Positions 33,666 to 43,218 are shown, numbered from the stretch's first letter. The stretch is 64,000 bases of DNA from an uncultured Lachnospiraceae bacterium (GCA_910584585.1 CAJUBP010000019.1:1-64000), one strand, 5' to 3'. The notes: generated from the letters alone by a model not told the origin. Numbers and translations are program-made.

Positions 33666-36305
33666 TTACTCTTCTTCCTGATCCTCTTGATCCTCCTGAT
33701 CTTCCTTTGCCCGCTCTAACAATTCCTTCATCAATTCCTCATTTGTCTCCGTACTTTCCGCTGGAGCAGCCATTTTCTTTGCCGCTTCTTCTGCGTCCTT
33801 CATACTCTGCTTTTCCTCTTCCTCAGTCAGCAATTCTTCCGCGTCAGAATTCTCCATCAGAGACTTATCTTCCCTGACCTTTGCAATACTTGCGACAGTA
33901 ATGTCCTCATCCAAATTCATCAGCTTCACTCCGGAAGTCACGCGGCTCAGCACAGAGATTCCTTCCACTTTCATTCGTATAATAATGCCTTCCGTGGTAA
34001 TCATCATAATCTCATTTTCCTGATTCACCGCTTTGACGCCTACAATATTGCCGGTTTTCTCCGTGATCTTATAGCATTTCACGCCTTTGCCGCCCCGGTT
34101 CTGGGGAGTGAATTCATCCATTCTGGTTAACTTTCCAAGACCTTTTTCAGAAGCGATCAGCAAGTATTCTCCCTGGGTATTTGTCTGCATTCCCACTACT
34201 TCGTCCCGATCCGACAGATTCATGCCGATCACGCCGATGGAAACTCTTCCGGTGCTTCTCACATCTGTTTCATGGAACCGGATACACTGGCCGTAACGGG
34301 TAACAAGGATGATATCCTTGGTATTATCCGTCATCTTCACTTCGATCAATTCATCCTCTTCCCGAAGAGTGATGGCCGCAAGACCTTTTTTGCGCACATT
34401 GGCGTAATCCGCAACCGGCGTTTTCTTTACGATTCCGTTTTTCGTAGCCATAAAGAGATAGTGGTCATCCTTAAATTCCCGGATGGGGATTACAGCCGTA
34501 ATCTTTTCCCCCGGCTGAAGCATCAGAAGATTTATAATCGCCGTTCCTCTGGCCGTCCTTCCCGCTTCCGGAATCTCATAGGCTTTCATGCGGTAGACTT
34601 TTCCAGTATTAGTAAAGAACATCAGATAGTGGTGGGTGGTGGTCATCAAAAGTTCTTCGATATAATCATCCTCAATGGTTTCCATTCCCTTGATTCCCTT
34701 GCCGCCCCGGTTCTGGCTGCGGAAATTATCTACGCTCATCCGCTTGATATATCCTAATTTTGTCATGGTAATTACCGTATTGGAAACCGGGATCAAATCT
34801 TCCATGGAAATATCATATTCATCAAAACCAATGGACGTCCTTCTGTCGTCGCCGAATTTATTGGAAATCACCATGATTTCCTCCCGGATCACGCCCAGAA
34901 GCTTCTTCTCATCTGCAAGAATCGCCTTTAATTCCTTAATCAATTCCATCAGCTGATTATATTCCGCTTCCAGCTTCTCCCGTTCCAAACCGGTTAAAGC
35001 CCGAAGACGCATATCCACAATAGCCTGAGCCTGGGCGTCTGACAGCGCAAACCGCTCCATCAGCCTCGACTTGGCAAGCTGTACATTCTCACTGCTGCGG
35101 ATAATACTGATAACCTCGTCAATATTGTCAAGGGCAATCAGTAATCCCTGTAAAATATGAGCCCGCTCTTCAGCTTTATTCAGCTCGTATTTTGTCCTTC
35201 TTGTGACAACCTCTTCCTGATGTTTCAGGTAGTACCCAAGCATTTCACTTAAGTTAAGGACTTTAGGCTGATTGTCTACCAGAGCAAGCATAATCACCCC
35301 AAAGGTATCCTGAAGCTGGGTATGCTTATAAAGCTGATTCAAGACCACATTTGGATTCACGTCACGGCGCAGCTCAATACAGATCCGCATTCCTTCCCGG
35401 TTGGACTCATCCCGCAGATCTGTAATTCCGTCTACCTTTTTATCCCGCACCAGATCCGCAATCTTTTCGATCAGCCTGGCTTTATTTACCATATAGGGCA
35501 GCTCTGTCACCACAATGCGGTTCTTGCCGTTTTGCATCGGCTCAATATCGGAAACCGCTCGCACCTTCACTTTTCCCCGGCCGGTCCGGTATGCCTGATC
35601 GATGCCGGAAGTTCCCAGAATCATGCCGCCGGTGGGAAAATCAGGACCCTTTACAATCTTTAAAATCTCTTCAATCTCTGTCTCCCGATCTTCCTCGATC
35701 CGATTGTCAATAATCTTTACCACTGCGCCGATGACTTCCCGAAGGTTGTGAGGCGGAATGTTTGTAGCCATTCCCACCGCAATTCCAGTAGTTCCGTTGA
35801 CTAACAGATTGGGATAACGGGAGGGCAGAACCAGCGGTTCTTTCTCTGTCTCATCAAAGTTCGGCCCGAAATCAACGGTATCTTTATTGATGTCCGCCAG
35901 CATTTCCATGGAAATCTTACTTAAGCGGGCTTCCGTGTAACGCATGGCCGCAGCCCCGTCGCCGTCTACAGAACCAAAGTTTCCATGGCCGTCCACAAGC
36001 ATATAGCGGGTGGACCATTCCTGGGCCATATTCACCAGCGCGCCGTAAATAGAACTGTCTCCATGAGGATGGTATTTACCCATGGTATCCCCTACAATAC
36101 GGGCGCATTTGCGGTGGGGCTTATCCGGCCCGTTGTTCAGCTCAATCATAGAATAAAGAATCCGCCGCTGCACGGGCTTTAATCCGTCCCTTACATCCGG
36201 AAGCGCACGGGATGCAATAACGCTCATGGCATAATCGATATAAGATTTTTCCATGGTTTTCTTCAAGTCAATCTCATCAATCCGGTCAAATATTTTATCA
36301 TCCAT
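33666..36305 (-). CDS. gyrA: DNA gyrase subunit A
   Basis: An 879-residue type II topoisomerase subunit that cuts and rejoins DNA to introduce negative supercoils. The active-site tyrosine is Tyr123 in MRYTEARLSK. The quinolone-determining stretch is HPHGDSSIYG, with Ser84 at the usual resistance position and Gly88 where E. coli has Asp87. The C-terminal DNA-wrapping domain carries the GyrA box QNRGGKG. The protein ends in a repetitive acidic tail (EDQ repeats). It lies downstream of gyrB in the dnaA-dnaN-recF-gyrB-gyrA block. Confidence 0.98.
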   Translation of the reverse strand: MDDKIFDRIDEIDLKKTMEKSYIDYAMSVIASRALPDVRDGLKPVQRRILYSMIELNNGPDKPHRKCARIVGDTMGKYHPHGDSSIYGALVNMAQEWSTRYMLVDGHGNFGSVDGDGAAAMRYTEARLSKISMEMLADINKDTVDFGPNFDETEKEPLVLPSRYPNLLVNGTTGIAVGMATNIPPHNLREVIGAVVKIIDNRIEEDRETEIEEILKIVKGPDFPTGGMILGTSGIDQAYRTGRGKVKVRAVSDIEPMQNGKNRIVVTELPYMVNKARLIEKIADLVRDKKVDGITDLRDESNREGMRICIELRRDVNPNVVLNQLYKHTQLQDTFGVIMLALVDNQPKVLNLSEMLGYYLKHQEEVVTRRTKYELNKAEERAHILQGLLIALDNIDEVISIIRSSENVQLAKSRLMERFALSDAQAQAIVDMRLRALTGLEREKLEAEYNQLMELIKELKAILADEKKLLGVIREEIMVISNKFGDDRRTSIGFDEYDISMEDLIPVSNTVITMTKLGYIKRMSVDNFRSQNRGGKGIKGMETIEDDYIEELLMTTTHHYLMFFTNTGKVYRMKAYEIPEAGRTARGTAIINLLMLQPGEKITAVIPIREFKDDHYLFMATKNGIVKKTPVADYANVRKKGLAAITLREEDELIEVKMTDNTKDIILVTRYGQCIRFHETDVRSTGRVSIGVIGMNLSDRDEVVGMQTNTQGEYLLIASEKGLGKLTRMDEFTPQNRGGKGVKCYKITEKTGNIVGVKAVNQENEIMMITTEGIIIRMKVEGISVLSRVTSGVKLMNLDEDITVASIAKVREDKSLMENSDAEELLTEEEEKQSMKDAEEAAKKMAAPAESTETNEELMKELLERAKEDQEDQEDQEEE

Positions 36306-36366
36306 CTATTTTCCTCCACTATGCATCCTTTATCTGCATTCTTCCGGCATGCCTGCCGATTCTGCA

Positions 36367-36489
36367 CTGTTTCCATATCTTTGATATACGTTCATATTCC
36401 GCACATATCTGCCATTTATCATGATTATATACCCAGATTCTGCGCATATCTGCCATTTATCATAATTATACATCCAGATTCTGGACATA
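36367..36489 (-). repeat. 41-bp tandem duplication of the gyrB 3' end
   Basis: Unit 36449-36489 contains the last gyrB codons, the stop and downstream bases. Unit 36408-36448, next to it, repeats this with about five changes and still reads YAQNLGI-stop. A third, decayed unit extends to about 36367 (YVRNMNV). Confidence 0.85.
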
Positions 36490-38400
36490 CTTGGCATTGG
36501 CCTCAATAAATTCACGTCTGGGCTCCACCTTATCCCCCATAAGCGTGGTAAAGGTCAAGTCAATCTCAGAGGCCGTTTCATCGTTGATCATAACCCGCTC
36601 CAGAATTCTGGTCTCCGGATCCATGGTAGTTTCCCAGAGCTGCTCCGCATCCATCTCACCCAGACCTTTATACCGCTGAATCTTATTATTTCCGTCCCTG
36701 CCGATTTCCTGCAGAATCTGATCCAACTCCACATCATCATAAGCATACCAGATTTTCTTATTCTTCTCCACCTTAAACAGCGGCGGTTTTGCCAGATAGA
36801 CATATCCCTGTTTGATTAATTCCGGCATAAATCGGTACATAAAGGTCAGCATCAGAGTACTGATGTGAGCGCCGTCCACGTCCGCATCTGTCATAATAAT
36901 AATCTTGTGATATCTTAACTTGGAAATATCGAAATCATCATGAATTCCCGTTCCGAATGCAGTGATCATCGCCTTGATCTCCGCGTTTCCGTAAATTTTA
37001 TCCAGCCTTGCCTTTTCCACATTCAGAATCTTGCCCCGAAGGGGAAGAATTGCCTGGGTCGCCCGGCTTCTGGCTGTCTTGGCGGACCCCCCTGCAGAAT
37101 CTCCCTCCACAATAAAAATCTCGCAGTTTCTGGGATCTTTATCCGAGCAGTCTGCCAGTTTTCCCGGCAAGGAAGTGTTCTCCAGAGCCGTTTTGCGCCT
37201 GGTCAAATCCCTGGCTTTTCTGGCTGCTTCCCTGGCCCGCTGAGCCAGCAGGGATTTCTCGCAGATCGCCTTCGCCACCGCCGGATTCTGCTCCAGGAAA
37301 TAAGTGAGCTGCTCGCTGACGACGCTGTCCACAGCCCCTCTTGCCTCACTGTTTCCAAGCTTCTGCTTGGTCTGTCCTTCAAACTGGGGTTCCTGTATTT
37401 TCACACTGATAATCGCCGTCATTCCCTCTCTGATATCGTCGCCGGAAAGGGCCGCTTCATTTTCTTTTAAAATCTTATTATTTTTTGCATAAGAATTAAA
37501 TGTCTTTGTCAGCGCGTTCCGAAATCCCGCCAGATGAGTTCCTCCCTCCGGCGTGGTGATATTATTGACAAAGCTGTAGGTGGCGTCGTTATAGGAATCA
37601 TTGTGCTGCATGGCAACCTCCACATAAACGCCGTCTCTTTCCCCCTCACAGTAAATCACACTGTCATAAAGGGCTTCTTTGCTGTGATTCAAGTAGGTGA
37701 CAAACTCCTTGATCCCGCCTTCGTAATGGAATTCCTTTTCCTGTTCCATGCCTTCCCGTTCGTCGATAAGACGTATTTTAATTCCCTTTGTCAGAAACGC
37801 CATCTCCCGGAGCCGCTGCTTTAAGGTATCATAATCAAATACCGTATCTTCAAAAATACTTCCGTCGGGAGAAAACGTCACCTGGGTTCCGGTTTTTTCC
37901 GGATCACAGTCCCCAACGGTTTTCAGAGGATACATGCTCTTTCCTCTCTCATACCGCTGCTTGTAAATCTTTCCCTCATGGAAAATCTCAACCTCCAGCC
38001 AGTTGGAAAGGGCGTTTACCACAGAAGCGCCTACCCCGTGAAGACCGCCGGATACCTTGTAACCTCCGCCACCGAATTTTCCTCCTGCATGAAGCACAGT
38101 AAATACAACCTCAACGGCCGGAAGCCCTGCCTTATGGTTAATTCCCACAGGAATCCCCCTGCCGTTGTCTGTCACCTGAACACAATTATCCTTCATAATA
38201 CGGACATCTATGGTATTGCAATATCCTGCCAGAGCTTCATCCACAGAATTGTCTACGATTTCATAGACAAGATGATGAAGCCCCCGCAGCGATGTGCTTC
38301 CGATATACATTCCCGGTCTTTTGCGAACTGCCTCTAATCCTTCCAGGATCTGAATCTGATCTGCTCCGTATTCCGCATTTGTATTCGTATTTGTACTCAT
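36466..38400 (-). CDS. gyrB: DNA gyrase subunit B
   Basis: A 644-residue ATPase subunit of gyrase. The GHKL ATP site appears as YEIVDNSVDEALAGY, DNGRGIPV and GGLHGVGASVVNALS. The TOPRIM metal-binding domain has EIFIVEGDSAGGSAK, PLRGKILNVEKA and DADVDGAHI. The C-terminus has the QRYKGLGEMD motif that contacts GyrA. GGAGGAATTAG precedes the ATG at 38400. The gene follows recF by 16 bases. Its final codons are tandemly duplicated just past the stop. Confidence 0.98.
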   Translation of the reverse strand: MSTNTNTNAEYGADQIQILEGLEAVRKRPGMYIGSTSLRGLHHLVYEIVDNSVDEALAGYCNTIDVRIMKDNCVQVTDNGRGIPVGINHKAGLPAVEVVFTVLHAGGKFGGGGYKVSGGLHGVGASVVNALSNWLEVEIFHEGKIYKQRYERGKSMYPLKTVGDCDPEKTGTQVTFSPDGSIFEDTVFDYDTLKQRLREMAFLTKGIKIRLIDEREGMEQEKEFHYEGGIKEFVTYLNHSKEALYDSVIYCEGERDGVYVEVAMQHNDSYNDATYSFVNNITTPEGGTHLAGFRNALTKTFNSYAKNNKILKENEAALSGDDIREGMTAIISVKIQEPQFEGQTKQKLGNSEARGAVDSVVSEQLTYFLEQNPAVAKAICEKSLLAQRAREAARKARDLTRRKTALENTSLPGKLADCSDKDPRNCEIFIVEGDSAGGSAKTARSRATQAILPLRGKILNVEKARLDKIYGNAEIKAMITAFGTGIHDDFDISKLRYHKIIIMTDADVDGAHISTLMLTFMYRFMPELIKQGYVYLAKPPLFKVEKNKKIWYAYDDVELDQILQEIGRDGNNKIQRYKGLGEMDAEQLWETTMDPETRILERVMINDETASEIDLTFTTLMGDKVEPRREFIEANAKYVQNLDV

Positions 38401-38416
38401 CTAATTCCTCCAATTC

Positions 38417-39508
38417 CTAAAAACCGTTCTCAGCCGTTACAGTTCCATTTACCACTTTAAAAACTTTGTTGATCTCAAATCTGTTTTTCACAAACTCATC
38501 TAGCCCCGTGCATGTAATAATTGTCTGTATATCATGAATGCTGTTTAACAGAAAATTCTGCCGGCTGCTGTCTAATTCTGACAGCACGTCGTCCAGAACC
38601 AGAACCGGCGTCTCCCCAATGGATTCCTTCACCAGTTCTATTTCCGAAAGTTTTAAAGAAAGCGCGCAGCTCCGCTGCTGTCCCTGGGAACCAAACCTGC
38701 GGATGTCAATGTCACGGATCAAAAAGCACATGTCGTCCCTGTGGGGACCCACAGAAGTCATGCCCAGCTTCAAATCCCTTTCCTGATTTTTCATCAATTC
38801 CTCTTCTAGTTTTTCCTCCTCCGTATCCGGCTCATAGCGCAGGATCAACTCTTCCCGTTCACCGGAGATTCTCTTATGTATCCCATATATAATTTCATTC
38901 AGCCGTTTCACAAAATTCCTGCGTGAAGCGATAATCTTTCTTCCATAGTCAATTAATTGCATATCCCAGACCGGCAGCGTATCCTTCAATTCCGGCCTGA
39001 AATTAATATCTTTCAAAAGTTTATTCCTCTGATTTAATATCTTGTTGTAATTGGTTAGATGATAGAGATAAATCTTATCCAGCTGGCACAATTCCACATC
39101 CAGAAACCTTCTGCGCTCCGAAGGGCCATTCTTTATAATATTCAAATCTTCCGGAGAAAAAAACACAATATTTAAGATACCGAACAGCTCCGCTGCCTTT
39201 TTAATGGGAATTTTATTAATGGCAATTCCCTTAGAACGGTTTTTCTTAATATGCATATCGATCTGATAACTTTTTTCCTTTTTTTCAACTACGGTGCGGA
39301 TATGCGCTTCCTCTTCCCCAAACTGTATCAGCTCCCGGTCCTTGCTCCCCTTATGGGATCTTGTGGTGCCGCTGACATAAACAGACTCCAGAACATTTGT
39401 TTTGCCCTGGGCATTATCCCCATAGAGAATATTTGTTCCCTTGTCAAATTCCAGATACAAATCGCTGTAATTGCGGAAATGATTCAGAGCAACGGATTTT
39501 AAGATCAT
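38417..39508 (-). CDS. recF: DNA replication and repair protein RecF
   Basis: A 363-residue SMC-like ATPase that helps load RecA at gapped DNA. Walker A is GDNAQGKTN near residue 30, and the signature and Walker B region near the C-terminus reads FGSQGQQRSCALSLKLSE then LVLDDVLSELD. Its ATG overlaps the stop of the S4-domain gene by four bases (ATGA), indicating translational coupling, and gyrB follows after 16 bases. Confidence 0.97.
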   Translation of the reverse strand: MILKSVALNHFRNYSDLYLEFDKGTNILYGDNAQGKTNVLESVYVSGTTRSHKGSKDRELIQFGEEEAHIRTVVEKKEKSYQIDMHIKKNRSKGIAINKIPIKKAAELFGILNIVFFSPEDLNIIKNGPSERRRFLDVELCQLDKIYLYHLTNYNKILNQRNKLLKDINFRPELKDTLPVWDMQLIDYGRKIIASRRNFVKRLNEIIYGIHKRISGEREELILRYEPDTEEEKLEEELMKNQERDLKLGMTSVGPHRDDMCFLIRDIDIRRFGSQGQQRSCALSLKLSEIELVKESIGETPVLVLDDVLSELDSSRQNFLLNSIHDIQTIITCTGLDEFVKNRFEINKVFKVVNGTVTAENGF

Positions 39509-39711
39509 TTTACAATTTTGATTATCTCCCCTTCCAGGGAAACAATATCTCCGTCCACTAATTTTTTTCCTCTCTGATATTCTACCTCTCCATTGACCCT
39601 GACCATGCCGTCCTGGATCACCAGCTTGGCCATTACGCCGGAATCAACCAGATTTGCGGCCTTTAACGCCTGTCCCAGTTTAATATATTCATCCCTTAAT
39701 TTAATTTCCAT
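39505..39711 (-). CDS. yaaA: S4-domain RNA-binding protein (YaaA/RlbA)
   Basis: A 68-residue protein consisting of one S4 RNA-binding domain (IKLGQALKAANLVDSGVMAK, then VRVNGEVEYQRGKKLVDGD). Its place between dnaN and recF is conserved in Firmicutes, where YaaA takes part in 50S ribosome assembly. The ATG at 39711 gives the usual length; AAGGA lies about 12 bases upstream. A longer frame to 39744 is possible but atypical. It overlaps recF by four bases. Confidence 0.9.
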   Translation of the reverse strand: MEIKLRDEYIKLGQALKAANLVDSGVMAKLVIQDGMVRVNGEVEYQRGKKLVDGDIVSLEGEIIKIVK

Positions 39712-39749
39712 TGCCAATTCATGTCCTTTCAAATCTCTTCCCATATGAT

Positions 39750-40862
39750 TTAATTTGCCGCCGCATTGAAGTTTACCGGAAGGATCAGATAAATAAAGGT
39801 TTCCTGATCGTCTTTGATAAAGCAGGGGGCCTTTGGATTTACCATATACAAGGTGACCTCTTCCTCATCAATGACACGCAGCGCATCTATAAAAAACTTG
39901 GGATTAAATCCGATCAAAATATCTTTTCCCTCTTTTTGTATGTCAATGTCCTCATTCATGGAACCGATGTAAGAATTGATCTTCAATTCCATCGTTTCAT
40001 CGCCTACATTCATGATAATCGGTTTCTTGTCGCCTTCCTTAACCAGAAGCGTGGCCCGATCAATACAATCCAGCAATTCCCTTTTATTGATCTTGATCTT
40101 TGTCTCATAATCAGAAGAGAGCATCTGATCGATCTTGAAGTACTCTCCCTCGATCAAGCGGGACACCACAGTGGTATTGCCGAATTCAAATACAATATGA
40201 TTCTCTGTAAAAAATATACTGACATATTCATTGAGATCGCCAGGCAATATTTTGCTTACTTCCTGGAGAGTTTTGCCGGGTACAATGACTTTATAATAAT
40301 CGTAAGCTTCTTTCAGATCAATATTGCGGATGGAAATCCGGTGTCCGTCCAGAGAGACCACTTTTAATTGATTCTCTCTGATCTCAAATAACTCACCGGT
40401 CATCAGCTTATTATTGTCACTGTCTGAAATAGAAAAAATGGTCTGCCGGATCACTTCCTTTAATGTAAACTGGGATAACAGCACCGGTTGATTTCTTTCT
40501 ATATAAGGCAGATAGGAAAAATCATCTCCGGATTTCCCTATAATATTAAATTTCGCCTTCTCACAGGTAATGATTGTTTTAAAATTTTCATCTGTTTTGA
40601 TCGTAACTTCATTATCCGGAAGTTTCCGTACAATTTCAGAGAATATTTTAGCGTCTAAAGCAATAATTCCCCGCTCAGCGATCTCTCCCTCTATTCTGGT
40701 CTCGATTCCCATTTCCATGTCGTTGGCTGTTAATTTTATTTCACCGGCAGAAGCGTCGATCAGGATGCATTCCAGAATCGGCATGGTGGTTCTGGAGGGC
40801 ACCGCTTTTGATACAATATTAACTCCATGCAGGAGATTAGATTTGGAACATATAATTTTCAT
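39750..40862 (-). CDS. dnaN: DNA polymerase III beta sliding clamp
   Basis: A 370-residue clamp subunit with the three-fold repeated fold expected of DnaN. Recognisable parts are the N-terminal MKIICSKSNLLHGVNIVSKA, the VSLDGHRISIRNI strand of the second domain and the C-terminal PVNFNAAAN, close to the usual PVR. It encircles DNA and tethers polymerase. AAGGAG precedes the ATG. The gene lies downstream of dnaA across a 335-base gap that contains DnaA boxes. Confidence 0.97.
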   Translation of the reverse strand: MKIICSKSNLLHGVNIVSKAVPSRTTMPILECILIDASAGEIKLTANDMEMGIETRIEGEIAERGIIALDAKIFSEIVRKLPDNEVTIKTDENFKTIITCEKAKFNIIGKSGDDFSYLPYIERNQPVLLSQFTLKEVIRQTIFSISDSDNNKLMTGELFEIRENQLKVVSLDGHRISIRNIDLKEAYDYYKVIVPGKTLQEVSKILPGDLNEYVSIFFTENHIVFEFGNTTVVSRLIEGEYFKIDQMLSSDYETKIKINKRELLDCIDRATLLVKEGDKKPIIMNVGDETMELKINSYIGSMNEDIDIQKEGKDILIGFNPKFFIDALRVIDEEEVTLYMVNPKAPCFIKDDQETFIYLILPVNFNAAAN

Positions 40863-41040
40863 GCTGTGTATAACTCCTTCCTGAGCTTAAAGATCAATTT
40901 ATGATAAGGATTCGTCTTAGTAATCATAGGGCCTGTTCATAAGTTCATAATTACGTAAAGCCTGAACTTCAGGGTGTTTCAGCTAAAAAATCAACTGTAT
41001 AACCCTGTGAATTTCACCTTGAAGGAACCGGGACAAGCTG

Positions 41041-41150
41041 TGCATAAAGTAAAAGGCAAAAAATCGATCTTTTTTTCAAAAAAATGCTTTTGTGCACAAA
41101 CATAAGGGTTGTCCATCCCTTTCCACACATTTTCGATCCTGTTATCCACA
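41041..41150. other. Origin part 1: DnaA boxes between dnaA and dnaN
   Basis: The 335-base dnaA-dnaN gap holds a perfect TTATCCACA at 41142-41150, a TTATGCACA on the minus strand at 41041-41049, and weaker variants (TTTGTGCACAAA around 41091-41102; CTTTCCACA at 41119-41127). A T-run lies in between. This matches the dnaA-dnaN half of a bipartite Firmicutes origin. Confidence 0.7.
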
Positions 41151-41197
41151 AAATCTTGATATCTTTCCAGTTGATCTTGAAAGATAGATTTTTTTAA

Positions 41198-42547
41198 TCA
41201 ATTGGGGTTGATTTTCTTCTTAATTGTCTCGATCAGGTGATGGAAATTCTCATCATTCTGATATTCTTCCGTTATCTTTTTGATTCCATGAATGATCGTG
41301 GAATGATCCCTTCCCCCTAACAGGGCGCCGATGGTTTCAAGCTGGGCTGAAGTCATATTTTTGCATAAATACATGGCAATCTGCCGGGGCTTTGCAATTT
41401 CGCTGCTCCGGTTCTTGGAGATCATCTGAGCGGTGGAAATGTTAAAATGCTCCGCCACAATCTCGATCACCAGCTGGGGCGTAATCTCCTTGGGTTTGTC
41501 CGGGGAAATGATATTCTGCAGTTCCCGGACAGCTACATCCATGGTAATTACCGTATCTTCCAGGTTGGAAAAGGCGATCAGTTTGTTTAAAGCGCCTTCC
41601 AGTTCCCGGATGTTGGATTTGATGTTAATTGCAATATAATCAAGAACTTCATCATCCAGATGAAATCCGTCTATTTCTTCTTTTCTTCTCAAAATTGCCA
41701 TTCTTGTCTCATAGTCAGGATATCCGATGTCCGCTAACAGCCCCCATTCGAAACGGGAACGGATACGCTCTTCCAGCGTTTCCATGTCTTTGGGCGGTTT
41801 ATCGGAGGACAGGATAATCTGTTTTCTGGCAGAATGAAGCACATTAAAAGTATGGAAAAATTCTTCCTGGGTGCTTTCTTTTCCGATAATAAACTGTACG
41901 TCGTCAATCATGAGGACATCCACAGTCCGGTATTTGTCCCGAAGCTTCGTCATGGCTGAAGCGTTACCGTTTCTGATCGAATCAATTACTTCATTGGTAA
42001 ATTGTTCTGAAGTAACGTAAATAACTTTCTTTTCCGGCTGCTGCTGTAAAATAAAATGCCCGATGGACTGCATCAGATGGGTTTTGCCCAGTCCGGGTCC
42101 TCCGTATATATAAAGGGGATTGTAGACTTCTCCGGGAGATTCTGCTACCGCAAGACTTGCGGCATGGGCAAATTTATTATTGTTGCCGACGACAAAAGAT
42201 TCAAAGGTATAGTTGGGGTTGAGATTGCTTTTTTCCGTGCCTTGAGAAAATGATGAGTTCTTGTTTTTCCGGGACTTGAACTTGTCGGCCTGTTCCGGTG
42301 AAATAAATTCAAGCTCATAATCAATGCCGGTAATCTCTGCAATGGCTACTTTGATAGGAAGTTTATATTTTTTTGTAATATAATTGATTCCCACATCTTC
42401 AGATGGAACCAGAATATAGAGTTTTGAGCCTTCAATGTTGCATACACTTAGCGGTTTCAGCCAATAGGTAAAGGATATGTCTGTAAGTTCATGCTCTTCC
42501 TTTACGGTTCTGAGAATTTCTTCCCATTTTTCCAATATAAGTTCCAT
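41198..42547 (-). CDS. dnaA: Chromosomal replication initiator DnaA
   Basis: A 449-residue initiator. Domain I is the N-terminal helical module (EKWEEILRTVKEEHE), followed by a low-complexity linker. The AAA+ domain has Walker A GGPGLGKTH, Walker B VLMIDDVQF and sensor residues around LSSDKPPKDM. The C-terminal DNA-binding domain has the signature GRDHSTIIHGIKKI, which reads TTATNCACA boxes. ATG at 42547 follows GGAGAAG; a TTG four codons upstream lies inside that ribosome binding site. Box clusters occur on both sides of the gene. Confidence 0.98.
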   Translation of the reverse strand: MELILEKWEEILRTVKEEHELTDISFTYWLKPLSVCNIEGSKLYILVPSEDVGINYITKKYKLPIKVAIAEITGIDYELEFISPEQADKFKSRKNKNSSFSQGTEKSNLNPNYTFESFVVGNNNKFAHAASLAVAESPGEVYNPLYIYGGPGLGKTHLMQSIGHFILQQQPEKKVIYVTSEQFTNEVIDSIRNGNASAMTKLRDKYRTVDVLMIDDVQFIIGKESTQEEFFHTFNVLHSARKQIILSSDKPPKDMETLEERIRSRFEWGLLADIGYPDYETRMAILRRKEEIDGFHLDDEVLDYIAINIKSNIRELEGALNKLIAFSNLEDTVITMDVAVRELQNIISPDKPKEITPQLVIEIVAEHFNISTAQMISKNRSSEIAKPRQIAMYLCKNMTSAQLETIGALLGGRDHSTIIHGIKKITEEYQNDENFHHLIETIKKKINPN

Positions 42548-42784
42548 AGTCTTCTCCAATGATTCCTTTTTATTATACCCGTGAGTCTAATGATTTGCCG
42601 GCAAATTTTAGTTTTCAGGAAAAACAGCAAATCTTTTCCTAAACTTGAGTATAGTTCATAGTCTTCCATACTCTATAATAACCCAAATTGTCCGAAGAAT
42701 CAATGAAAATTTTAAACGGGATATAAACATATCTACATCGAAAATTTGCCTGTTTTACAGGTGATCCAGGATAAAAATCGAAAA

Positions 42785-42876
42785 TATGCACAAACTTTCA
42801 AAAAGTTTTCCACAAGTTATCCACAAAACCTTGATAACTTTTCAAAATGTGGAAAATGTGGATAACTTGTGGATAA
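42785..42876. other. Replication origin core (oriC): inverted DnaA-box cluster
   Basis: Five boxes lie within 71 bases: TTTTCCACA (42806-42814) and TTATCCACA (42817-42825) on the plus strand, and TGTGGAAAA (42848-42856), TGTGGATAA (42857-42865) and TGTGGATAA (42868-42876), which are minus-strand boxes. A weaker ATATGCACA begins at 42784. AT-rich sequence toward rpmH is a good unwinding region. The whole 42548-43083 gap contains no gene. Confidence 0.88.
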
Positions 42877-43015
42877 AATTTGTTTCTTCCTTATTATATG
42901 TCCCATGTGAATAGATGTGAATATCGTGGAAAGCAGATTTTTCTGAAAATATTTGTCAAAAAAATATCAACATACAAAATTTTTGCAGGAAACGCAACAA
43001 ATATCCCAAAATAGC

Positions 43016-43043
43016 TTGACTTACCCTTATTTTTTGATATAAT
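43016..43043 (+). promoter_or_regulatory. Promoter of the rpmH-rnpA operon
   Basis: TTGACT and TATAAT are spaced by 16 bases, about 40 bases ahead of the rpmH start. It reads out of the origin in the direction of replication. Confidence 0.8.
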
Positions 43044-43083
43044 GAAACATGATGTTTTTTAGCACAGAGGAGGTGGATGACCC

Positions 43084-43218
43084 GTGAAAATGACATTTCA
43101 GCCAAAAAAGAGATCCAGGAAGAAAGTTCATGGATTCCGGAAGAGAATGAGCACGAAAGGCGGAAGAAGAGTTTTAGCCGCAAGAAGATTAAAGGGAAGA
43201 AAGAGATTGTCAGCTTAG
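43084..43218 (+). CDS. rpmH: 50S ribosomal protein L34
   Basis: A 44-residue, Lys/Arg-rich protein identical in pattern to L34: MTFQPKKRSRKKVHGF, then RMSTKGGRRVLAARR and RKRLSA. It binds 23S rRNA in the large subunit. The GTG at 43084 is preferred because AGGAGG ends nine bases upstream; an ATG two codons later is possible. It is the first gene to the right of the origin and is followed by rnpA, as in most bacteria. Confidence 0.96.
   Translation: MKMTFQPKKRSRKKVHGFRKRMSTKGGRRVLAARRLKGRKRLSA

Noticed and set aside
36408..36489. CRISPR-like pair of repeats after gyrB
   Set aside because: The units are directly adjacent with no spacers, number only two to three and derive from the gyrB end. 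No cas gene is present.
36940..37470. 176-codon frame opposite gyrB
   Set aside because: Shadow of the conserved gyrB codon pattern on the other strand; no start signal.
39711..40367. 218-codon plus-strand frame opposite dnaN
   Set aside because: It is fully antisense to a conserved gene, lacks a ribosome binding site and resembles no family.
40920..41040. Possible riboswitch or structured leader upstream of dnaN
   Set aside because: Short inverted pieces (for example TGAAC/GTTCA) are present, but no recognised aptamer core; too weak to call.
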